From positions 1 through 56,621 of the forward strand of contig CAJAQO010000120.1 of the NCBI GenBank assembly GCA_903944085.1: a DNA stretch of 56,621 nt, in the 5' to 3' direction. The notes under the pieces were generated by a model. That model was not told where the DNA came from. It ran no database searches and worked only from the letters and a program-made list of their open reading frames with translations. Both the position numbers and the translations under genes were made by a program. This stretch comes from an uncultured Verrucomicrobia subdivision 3 bacterium. GTDB taxonomy: Bacteria > Verrucomicrobiota > Verrucomicrobiia > Limisphaerales > UBA11358. How positions within the stretch are numbered: position 1 is the stretch's first letter; each line of letters begins with the position of its first letter. Shown piece after piece: positions 24,272-31,796 of this stretch.

Positions 24272-24530
24272 AGCCCAGATCAAACATATGGCTTGCGACT
24301 GCTGACGTTGCTGGCGCGTTTGGGGATTTGTTCGCATTGCTCCAATCTTTGAAACCATTAACTGCGTCCGCGCGATTTTTGAAATCCATGAGTTCTGGGT
24401 TGAGATCGCAAGACCGTGCGGACGTCTGTAAGCCGGACACTGAACCAATGACTCCAAACGCGCAAAAGGCATTGACAGTCTTTACGAAAACTGCTCGACA
24501 AAATTCAACAATATTCGATTTAAAAACATC

Positions 24531-24659
24531 ATGAATCAACCAAGGCCAAACTTTACAAGCCCGCCGACAAGGCAGGCTACGTCGGGGGATCTTTTGGAAA
24601 CGGGCCTGACAGCCAACAATAAACCGTCAGCCAATTCCAGAAAGCGAGGGGAAGCATGA
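24531..24659 (+). CDS. 42-residue ORF coupled to the next gene
   Basis: An ATG at 24531 opens 42 codons (MNQPRPNFTSPPTRQ..., Pro/Asn/Thr-rich, Lys/Arg tail) ending in a TGA that overlaps the next ATG by 4 bp (ATGA at 24656). The overlap is the main evidence for translation. The sequence is low in complexity and may be a leader peptide or unfolded. No family is recognised. Confidence 0.4.
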   Translation: MNQPRPNFTSPPTRQATSGDLLETGLTANNKPSANSRKRGEA

Positions 24660-24976
24660 GCCGGACTCAGTTCACGGAACGCCAGGCAACTGCCAGCTAC
24701 CGGCCGCGGCCCGCTTGCATGGGCATGGAGGAGGTGGCGAGTGTGTTTGGCTGGCCGGATTATTATGTGCCGTTTCTGGTCAGCGCGGAACATCTCAAAC
24801 CGTTGGGCAAGCCCGCGCAGAACGCCCGCAAATGGTTTGCGACCGTCGAGATCGAGCGGATGAGCGGCGACCCGGACTGGCTGGACAAAGCCATTCGCAT
24901 CGTGGAAAAGCAGATTCAGGAAATGAACCGGAAACGATGGGGCAAGGAACCAGCCGAAATGCCCGGTGAGCAATGA
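24656..24976 (+). CDS. Small MerR/excisionase-like hypothetical protein
   Basis: This 106-residue protein has a compact core (MGMEEVASVFGWPDYYVPFL, then HLKPLGKPAQNARKWFATVE) that reads like a winged-helix of excisionase or MerR type. A basic helical tail follows (DKAIRIVEKQIQEMNRKRWG). A decayed relative lies at 34730-34950, so this is a multi-copy family in the genome. It likely binds DNA, but this is inferred from pattern only. A coupled 42-codon ORF precedes it. Confidence 0.6.
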   Translation: MSRTQFTERQATASYRPRPACMGMEEVASVFGWPDYYVPFLVSAEHLKPLGKPAQNARKWFATVEIERMSGDPDWLDKAIRIVEKQIQEMNRKRWGKEPAEMPGEQ

Positions 24977-25151
24977 TAGCGGTGGCGGCACTCACAGCTA
25001 CACTTTCCTTTCCGCCAGATTGGAACCCGCCGCCGTGCGTCAGGATTACCGCCGGGTGATTGGTTTGTGGCGTTGCCGGCGGCGCGAGACGAAGCAGAGC
25101 CTGGTGGAAATCGCGCTGGACGTGGGCTGCACCAATTTCGCCGGCAGCTGA
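24966..25151 (+). pseudogene. Possible AraC-type DNA-binding relic
   Basis: A GTG-started 61-codon frame ends with RRETKQSLVEIALDVGCTNF, which matches the first helix-turn-helix of AraC regulators (pattern '..I.EIALDVGF....HF'). It stops where the second helix-turn-helix should begin, and no effector domain precedes it. It overlaps the preceding gene by 11 bp. The best reading is a fragment left by deletion and frameshift. Confidence 0.35.
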
Positions 25152-25199
25152 TTTCACTCCGATTCTATCCGAAGCAGAATCATCACAAAGAACTCATGG

Positions 25200-25270
25200 A
25201 TGGCTCCGCAACGGGGAAACCATTCCGTATGCTGGTCGCCGGGGCGACCCCAGCAGGTGACGCGCTTGTC
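25200..25270 (-). pseudogene. DUF1398 3'-end relic, copy 1
   Basis: Read on the minus strand, this piece encodes DKRVTCWGRPGDQHTEWFP. That matches the C-terminus of the DUF1398-like frame at 50180-50497 (GKRVTYWGRTGDQHTEWFP). Nothing else of the gene remains here. Confidence 0.6.
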
Positions 25271-25363
25271 TGTAAATCACGGTGTGCAGGCTGCCATGGT
25301 GGCCGTGTGCCGACACCTTGAAGCGGCTGGCAACGCGGCATCAAAGGTGGCAATCTCCGGCCA

Positions 25364-26059
25364 TTGGAAAATAAAACAACGAATAACCTGCTGACGCGGC
25401 TGGTTGGCTGGACACTGATCCAACAGACAGTGCTCGTCATTCTGCTGTTTGTTCCCGGCACCTGGCATTACTGGCAGGGCTGGACGTTCATGGGCATGAA
25501 CCTCACGGTTACGATGGTTTTCTGCACCTACTTTTACCAACACGACCGCGAACTGCTCGCGCGCCGGCTGTTGCGCAAGGAAAAAGTCACCGCCCAGCGG
25601 TTCATCATGTTCCTGATGAAAATTGTTTCCGTCGTTTTTTATGTGCTGTGCGGTCTGGATCACCGCCTGGGCTGGTCGCAAACTTACCTGACGCCGGTGC
25701 CGTGGTGGCTGACGGTGCTGGCGCTGCTCAGCTATGCCGGATGTTATTTGCTGTTCATTCCCGTTTTCAATGCCAACCGCTTTGCCGCCAGCGTTGTTCA
25801 AACCGAAGCCGGCCAGACTGTTGCCGACCGGGGCCTCTACCGGTGGGTGCGGCATCCCATGTATGCTGTCTCGCTCGCCGTCTGGTTTTGGCTGCCGCTG
25901 GCGCTGGGTTCATTGATCGCGCTGCCCGTTGCCGCGCTCATGGTGCCGGTGATTGTTTTGCGGCTGCTCAACGAGGAAAAGGTTCTGCAACGCGATTTGC
26001 CCGGCTACCGCGAATACTGCCGGCGCACTCCCTGCCGGCTCATCCCGTTTGGGTGGTAA
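25364..26059 (+). CDS. Isoprenylcysteine methyltransferase-like membrane protein
   Basis: This 231-residue integral membrane protein has about five hydrophobic segments (WTLIQQTVLVILLFVPG, LTVTMVFCTYFY, MKIVSVVFYVLCG, WLTVLALLSYAGCYLLFI, and a C-terminal pair). The ICMT/PEMT signature appears near the end: DRGLYRWVRHPMYAVSL, then NEEKVLQRDLPGYREYCRR. The family uses SAM to methylate small lipophilic substrates at the membrane. No ATG fits; TTG at 25364 is the likely start because it precedes the first membrane segment. It stands alone between relics. Confidence 0.85.
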   Translation: MENKTTNNLLTRLVGWTLIQQTVLVILLFVPGTWHYWQGWTFMGMNLTVTMVFCTYFYQHDRELLARRLLRKEKVTAQRFIMFLMKIVSVVFYVLCGLDHRLGWSQTYLTPVPWWLTVLALLSYAGCYLLFIPVFNANRFAASVVQTEAGQTVADRGLYRWVRHPMYAVSLAVWFWLPLALGSLIALPVAALMVPVIVLRLLNEEKVLQRDLPGYREYCRRTPCRLIPFGW

Positions 26060-26153
26060 AAATTGCTGGCCGGAAGCCGGATGAGGTGAACCGCGAACCA
26101 TTCGAACCACACGAACTTGGTAGGGCGGTCGCTGCTGCGCCGCCCTGATGTTT

Positions 26154-27560
26154 GGGCTGCGGTGCGCCGCATTGGTGTCCAGCTATATGCAATTGAACTT
26201 GAATGACTTTTGTAATTCGTCATCATTTATCGTCGGAGCGGCGGCTTGCGTTTGATTTGCAAATAACTCTTTTGCAGATGCTTGTTCAAAAATGTTCACG
26301 CTCGTAATCTGCAAAATTTCATTCATGCTTTTCTCAATGTCGTTTTGCTTTTTTAGAATGGCGACCAACTGATAGGCGCAAATGGCGCCCCAAATCTGGC
26401 AACGCACGGCGTTTTCGGAACGTCCGTAAAACGTTCGCAGCCGCAAGTGTTACTTGATCCATTTGAAAAACAACTCAACTTGCCAGCGCCGTTTATAGAG
26501 CTGGCCGAGAGTCGCCACAGTCAGGGAAAAGCTGTTCGTCAGCAGCACCAACATGACCTTGTTTTCCGAATCATAAAACCGGATTTTTCGCAAGGGTTCG
26601 GGAAAAGATTTTTCCGACCAGTTGCTGTTTAACCGGACGGTCTGGTCGCATTTAAACCCGCTCCCTTTGTCCACGGGCCGGCTGGTCAACACCTTGAAGC
26701 TCACCGGCTCCTTGCGGCGCACGACGAAGTAAGCGCCGCCCTGCTGGAGCCGGTAAAGTCGGACAAAATCCATGTAGCCCCGATCCATGATGTCGTGGGC
26801 GCCCGGATGGATTGGCATGTGGTCAAGCATGCGCATGTCACCCACCTTGGGATCGGTCAGCACCGCCCAAGCGGGGAGCGGCCCCTGTAAAGACAGCAAC
26901 AAATGCAGTTTGAGGGCGGCCTGTCCCGTCCGGCAGTAATAACCCCAGGGGAATAAGTTGAGGGCCAGAGAAATGATGGAAGCGTCCAAAGCAAACACCA
27001 AGCCGACCGGGTCATCCGCCAAAGCCGCGGCACGAAACAACGCGGCGGCCCGCCGCATGAGCGTTTCGGCCAAGCTCTGAAAGATTCGCCAATCTCGATG
27101 CGTGTTGGCGTAGGCAATATTGGTTCGGGTAAGCCGACCGCTGAAACCAAGGTGGTAAAGCAACTGGGGTTTTGAATTCAGGCAGACAACAATATCGCGC
27201 AGACTTTCACGATAGGTCAGTTGGCCAAAACACAGGGTCAGAAAATGGTCATATTCGGTCAGTCCCCGGATGGGTTTGTCCAGCGGGAATTTTTTGAGGG
27301 CTCGGGAAAATTCCGCCGCGTAGAGACCGCTGATGATTTGCGAAAACAAGGTCGGAGGAGATTGCATCAGGGATGCTAGCGGAAAAACCGCCCGGCAAAT
27401 CCCCAACCTATCAAGTTTTCATCAGGAGAATTCAACGCCTTTTCTAGCGGCAAACTCCATGTCGCTAACAACCCTCACTCCCAACGTCGCCCCTTAAATT
27501 ATGGAGATTTCCTATGGCCGTCCCAATATAGCTGGACACCATTGCGGGGCACCGCAGCCC
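26154..27560. mobile_element. IS4-family insertion sequence with 35-bp terminal repeats
   Basis: A 1407-bp unit is bounded by inverted repeats at 26154-26188 and 27526-27560 that match at 33 of 35 positions (TGGTGTCCAGCTATAT at the inner end, GGGCTGCGGTGC outward). It contains one transposase gene on the minus strand. No target-site duplication is evident in the bases just outside. The outer GGGCTGCGGTGC part may belong to the target or to a host repeat, in which case the IS is ~1370 bp with 16-bp repeats. A further palindrome (TAGGGCGGTCGCTGCTGCGC) lies just left of it. Confidence 0.8.
26183..27406 (-). pseudogene. IS4-family transposase with an in-frame nonsense codon
   Basis: The first 318 residues carry an N-terminal DUF4372-like region (FSRALKKFPLDK, then YDHFLTLCFGQLTYRESLRD), a DDE core (FALDASIISLALNLFPWG, DRGYMDFVRLYRL) and the IS4 YREK signature YKRRWQVELFFKWIK. 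TAA at the complement of 26450-26452 interrupts the chain immediately after that Lys. The same frame then continues for 89 codons with a normal C-terminus (HLRLRTFYGRSENAVRCQIW). Relatives have 'FKWIKQHLR', so CAA became TAA. A product missing the last ~90 residues is probably inactive. Confidence 0.88.
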
Positions 27561-28077
27561 TACCAGTAATTATTAGGTGGCCAGTCCCGCCCGGACCGCG
27601 CCGGGTGAACTCGCGATACGGGGAGCGCATGCGCCTCGCGTGCAGTTCCCAGCGCCCTCGCTGGAAACATTCCGGGAAATGATGGCTCTCCGCAAGGAGT
27701 TCGACGAAGGCGTCGAACACCACAGCCGAGGCGGCTATGCTCCCCAATCCAAAATGCGCGCAACGCGGCGGCATCGAACTCCGTGGCGACGGGCGGCAGG
27801 CCCTCATAATTGATGGACGTGGCCACCATCTCGCCCGCCGCGCTGTAAAACCGTTTGCGCAGAGCGACCAGTAGCCGCCGACCAAGGAATAATTGCCACC
27901 GGTCATCGCGCCGCTGGCATCCGGCTGGCCAATGGTGCCGCTGACCTGGTAAGTGCCGTTGCTGCTCGTGCCGCCGCCGCCGGCGACTTTGAACCAGTCA
28001 ATCGAATAATTCTGCGCGGCCGAGTTCCAAGCGAACATGCCAACGCACACAATAACCGACCATTTGATCGTTTTCAT
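27499..28077 (-). pseudogene. Chimeric ORF: secreted-protein N-terminus joined to DUF1398 relic
   Basis: The first ~70 residues are a signal peptide and Gly-rich head of a common verrucomicrobial exported protein (NYSIDWFKVAGGGGTSSNG, then GTIGQPDASGAMTGG, YSLVGGYWSL). After the Leu in GGYWSL the nucleotide sequence switches to that of the DUF1398 gene seen at 50180-50598, but in another frame. In that other frame LRKRFYSAAGEMVATSINY and YEGLPPVATEF are readable to about 27740. The DUF1398 part is itself interrupted. The ORF overlaps the right end of the IS4 element. It is a recombination product and is not expected to make a functional protein. Confidence 0.7.
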
Positions 28078-28086
28078 ATCAGTCTC

Positions 28087-28654
28087 CTATTTGTCGCCGA
28101 GATTCTCGACCATCGCCTTCAACTCCGCGACGCTTTGTTTCAAAGAATCTATCTCCGCATCTTTAGCTTTGGCCTCCGCCCGCATGACTTCCAGTTTTTG
28201 GTTCAAGCCCTGGATGGCGGCCAGCGCCACGCCGTTTTCGTCCACCACGGAAATGTGCTTGTCATCACCGCCGTTCAAGCCGAAGACTGCCTGAAAATCC
28301 TGCGCCATCGGGCCGATGTGCTGTTCGGTCTTGCTGTCAGTCTTGTAATTCCATTCCGTCAGAGGTAAAGCCGTCACTTTGGCGAGCATTTCCTGCGGAT
28401 TGATGCGGGCAAAATTTTCCTTGGTATTGCGGTCGCTGGTCAAAGCCACTCCGTTGGCATATACCATGCCGGCCAGATAGGTGGCCGTTTGGGTTCCCTG
28501 TGTGCCGATACGGATGATGCCGCTCTCGGTAGAATTTCCCAGGTTGGTCGCCGCCGCCGGCAATCTTGGTGACACTCTGCGCGCGTCCGGTGTGCCCGGC
28601 CAGCAGCCCCGCACCCAGCAGGCAATAATGAACCAAGTTGTTTTTGATCTTCAT
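28087..28654 (-). pseudogene. Frameshifted, shortened peptidase-S74 (tail-fibre-like) protein
   Basis: The 5' part encodes a signal peptide (MKIKNNLVHYCLLGAGLLAG). The frame then shifts near 28555, and the remaining ~150 residues are in another frame with a complete S74 intramolecular-chaperone domain (LTSDRNTKENFARINPQEML, then HIGPMAQDFQAVFGLNGG) and a C-terminal coiled coil. Compared with the 781-residue homologue at 31793-34138, the central repeat region is missing, so a large deletion as well as a frameshift is likely. It lies in line with the three upstream minus-strand genes. Confidence 0.75.
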
Positions 28655-28666
28655 AATAGATTCACA

Positions 28667-28840
28667 TCACAAAACCAGACTGTTGATGGTGGCACTCGCG
28701 TTGAGTGTGGCCGAGTTGCGGCGGCTGTTTAACCGGCTTTGACAGGTGAACGCCGTGCCTTGGGTGTGGACTGGACAGTTGATGGTGAATGGCGCCAGGA
28801 ACGCCAGCGCGATGCCAAGGTGTTTTAGGTCGGTTTTCAT
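28667..28840 (-). pseudogene. N-terminal remnant of an S74-type surface protein
   Basis: A 57-codon frame starts 19 bp after the repeat-protein gene and begins MKTDLKHLGIALAFLAPFT, a signal-like segment. It continues HTQGTAFTCQSRLNS, which matches the mature N-terminus AFTYQGRLNNSGSPANG of the 781-residue protein upstream. It then stops after NATINSLVL-like residues. It appears to be the start of a second, mostly deleted family member. Confidence 0.5.
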
Positions 28841-28859
28841 CGTTGTTAGTGTTACTGGT

Positions 28860-31796
28860 TTATTGAATCCTCAAACGGTAAAATCGTTGGCATTTTCCCA
28901 GACCGTTAGTGTCGCACAGGCTTATGGGCGAACCGCAGCCACCGACCTCCGCGCCGGTCACGGACTGCCAAACGATGGGAGACACCAAACTGTCGGCCCA
29001 TTCCAATTGATAGGTCTTGTTCGTCTCCGAGGCGAAGGTGACGTGCATTCCGCTGGAATCCACTATTGGTGTCAGGGAGATTCCGCAAGTGACCGTGACT
29101 GAGGCGTTGGTCGAATAGTTGCCAACAGCGTCGCGACTGCGGACTTCGATGAGGTTGGGACCCGAGGCGAGCGTGACCGCGCGGCTCCAGGCGTTGGTGC
29201 CGGTGGCGGGCAGCCAGGCGCTGCCATTGAGACGCACTTCCACGAGATTCACGCCGCTGGCGAGTGTGAAGGCCCCATTGCCAGGCAGGTCATTCGCGGT
29301 GCCGCTGACGGTGATCGTGGTGGTCGTGGCCTGGCCGGAAGGCGGATTGGTGATGGTGACGGATGGCGCGTTCGTGTCGAAATTGCCGTCCAGCTCCAGG
29401 GTGAATTCACCCGTGCCGTCCCCGTCCACCGCGATCTGGTAGGTCGTGCCGGCTGTGACCGGAGCGCGTAAAATACAGGAGCCGTCGGTGCAAGTGCTAT
29501 AGGTATTGGTGATGGTGGTGAGGCTGTTAACGGCAGTGCCGGTGTAGAGGCCGGCCAGCGAACTGAAGACGTAGAGAATCGGGCTGACGGTCACGCTTAT
29601 TTGGCCGCTGGCGGGCGCGGTCCAACTCCACCAAGCCGAATTTCCACCGTGGTTGTAATACGCGGGACCGCCGTGCCACGGTTCGCCGGTTTCCTTGGTG
29701 GCACTGACATTGTAACCGTTTACATAGATGTAGCCAAATTGAAAAAGGGCCGCTGTGTTTGTGATGGTAATCCGGTTTGAAAAATTATCATTCGGCGGAG
29801 GCGGTTCGAAGGTCAGCCTCAGAAAGTAATTTCCGACGTTTCCACCCGTGCCGACCCAAATTTGATAGGTTGTTCCGGCGGTCACCGGGAACCGGCCAAT
29901 GTCGTAGCCCGAATTCCGGCCAAAATCAACCCGGGGATAAACCTGGTTGAGATTCGAGATGCTTGTGCCGGTATAAACGGTGAGCCAGGGATAAGTCATC
30001 TGGCCGCTGTAGCCGAGCGACTCCAAATCCATCAGCGCCTCCCCGTTTGTCGGCGCCGTCCAGGTCCACCAAACGGATTCGTAACCAGTGGGCGATTCGC
30101 CCAATTCCTTAGTGGCACCCACATTCGAACCGGTCACATACCAGAGGTTCCCAGCGGTGTTGGTCAAGGACATCCGGTCGGCGAAATTGTCGTTCGGAGG
30201 ACCCGCAGCATACTGTAGCGTCAAGGTAAACGTGTCGGACGCGGCGTAATTGCCATCCACTGCGATTTGATAAGTCGTGCCGGCAACCGCGTTGACCGCG
30301 ACACCCAAAGGCGTGTAGCTTTCCGCACTGGTCACGGGAGTCAGACTTGTAATATCGGTTCCGGTGTATATCCCGACAAGTGTGTCGAAGCCGTCCTTCA
30401 CGGTAACCACCATCCGGCCGGACACCGGCGCGGTCCATGTCCACCAGACCGACTTGCCTCCAACCTTGCCGTCGTGGTTGGGTTCGCCAACCTCCTTGCA
30501 GGCACCAACATTGGAGGCCGTGATGGAAATGTTGGTGCCGGTCAGCATGATGCGATCGGCGAAATCGTCGTTGGGTGGGCCCGCGACATATTGCACGGCC
30601 AGGGTGAACGTGCCTGACGAAGCATAATTACCGTCCACCGCAATTTGATATTCAGTGCCCGCAACGGCGTTGAAGGCAACATAGAGAGACGAATAGCTTC
30701 CTTCGGTTGCGATGAGGGTCAGACTCGTAACATCGGTTCCGGTATAGACCCCCAGCAGCGGATAAGAAAGGGTTCCGGCGGTCACGGCGACAGCCACCCG
30801 GCCGGAAACCGGTGCAGTCCACGTCCACCACACCGATTTGCCTCCGGCACAGCCGGCATGATTGGGTTCGCCAATCTCTTTGCTGGCGCCGACATTGGAG
30901 GTGGTGATTGAAATGTTGGTGCCCGTCAGCGAGGTGCGGCCCGCGAAATCGTCGTTTGGCGGGCCGGTCACGAATTGCAAAGTCACGATGAATGTGCCCT
31001 CGCTGCCGTTATAAGCAGGGTTCCCATCCACTGCGATCTGATAAGCAGTGCCGGCAATGGCATTGAAGGCAACGTAAAGCGATGAGTAGCCACCTTCGCT
31101 GGCGACGGGAGTCAGATTCGCCACGTCGGTCCCGGTATAAACACCCAACAATGGAGACTGAAGGGAGCCAGCGGTAACCGCAATGGCGACTCGTCCGGAT
31201 ACGGGAGCGGTCCAGGTCCACCAGACGGATTGGCCGCCAGCATAACCTCCGTGATTAGGCTCGCCAATTTCCTTGCTGGCATCAATATTGGTGCCGACAA
31301 ATGATAGATTGGTGCCGGTCAGAGTAATTCGATTGGCGAAGTTGTCGTTGGGCGGCGGCGCGGGGTATTGCAGCGCCAAAGTAAACATGCCCTCCGTGGC
31401 ATTCATGCCATCCACCGCGATCTGATATGCAGTGCCGGCGACGGCGGTAAACGTAACACAGATATTCGCCCCACTGGCAATGGTGGTTAGATTCGTCACT
31501 GCGGTTCCGGTGTAAATGCCCAGCAGCGGATAAGTCAGAGTGCCAGGTATCACCGTGACGACAACCAGGCCCGATGCTGGCGCGGTCCAGGTCCACCAGA
31601 CCGATTTACCTCCGTTATAATTTGCAATATAGGGTTCGCCCGTCTCTCTCGACGCACCAAAATTGTAGGCGGAAACCGAAATATTGGTGCCGGTGAGCAC
31701 AATACGGTTGGTGAAATAATCGTTGGCCGGTTGCGCGCGAAGCAGTCCTCCGGTCAGCGCGATGAGCAGGCAGAGCAAGCGGGATGAGGTTTTCAT
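28860..31796 (-). CDS. Secreted protein with six ~125-residue WWTWTAP repeats
   Basis: This 978-residue protein has a signal peptide (SSRLLCLLIALTGGLLRA). Six tandem modules follow, each starting PPNDNFA-R or a variant (the first is PANDYFTNR), then ETGEP/EIGEPNH, SVWWTWTAP and YTGT. They are about 100-140 residues each and diverge gradually, with the last two longer. A C-terminal Ig-like domain (SVTITNPPSGQATTTTITVSG) and the shared final module ending QRFYRLRIQ follow. The modules resemble a bacterial beta-sandwich often found in exported proteins; binding or cell-surface attachment is likely. Its start overlaps the stop of the S74 protein by 4 bp (ATGA), so both are coupled. Confidence 0.82.
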   Translation of the reverse strand: MKTSSRLLCLLIALTGGLLRAQPANDYFTNRIVLTGTNISVSAYNFGASRETGEPYIANYNGGKSVWWTWTAPASGLVVVTVIPGTLTYPLLGIYTGTAVTNLTTIASGANICVTFTAVAGTAYQIAVDGMNATEGMFTLALQYPAPPPNDNFANRITLTGTNLSFVGTNIDASKEIGEPNHGGYAGGQSVWWTWTAPVSGRVAIAVTAGSLQSPLLGVYTGTDVANLTPVASEGGYSSLYVAFNAIAGTAYQIAVDGNPAYNGSEGTFIVTLQFVTGPPNDDFAGRTSLTGTNISITTSNVGASKEIGEPNHAGCAGGKSVWWTWTAPVSGRVAVAVTAGTLSYPLLGVYTGTDVTSLTLIATEGSYSSLYVAFNAVAGTEYQIAVDGNYASSGTFTLAVQYVAGPPNDDFADRIMLTGTNISITASNVGACKEVGEPNHDGKVGGKSVWWTWTAPVSGRMVVTVKDGFDTLVGIYTGTDITSLTPVTSAESYTPLGVAVNAVAGTTYQIAVDGNYAASDTFTLTLQYAAGPPNDNFADRMSLTNTAGNLWYVTGSNVGATKELGESPTGYESVWWTWTAPTNGEALMDLESLGYSGQMTYPWLTVYTGTSISNLNQVYPRVDFGRNSGYDIGRFPVTAGTTYQIWVGTGGNVGNYFLRLTFEPPPPNDNFSNRITITNTAALFQFGYIYVNGYNVSATKETGEPWHGGPAYYNHGGNSAWWSWTAPASGQISVTVSPILYVFSSLAGLYTGTAVNSLTTITNTYSTCTDGSCILRAPVTAGTTYQIAVDGDGTGEFTLELDGNFDTNAPSVTITNPPSGQATTTTITVSGTANDLPGNGAFTLASGVNLVEVRLNGSAWLPATGTNAWSRAVTLASGPNLIEVRSRDAVGNYSTNASVTVTCGISLTPIVDSSGMHVTFASETNKTYQLEWADSLVSPIVWQSVTGAEVGGCGSPISLCDTNGLGKCQRFYRLRIQ

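Noticed and set aside
29040-31700. Regularly spaced similar DNA blocks that could suggest a CRISPR array
   Set aside because: The blocks are the coding repeats of the six-module protein. The unit is several hundred bases and lies within an open frame, unlike CRISPR repeats.
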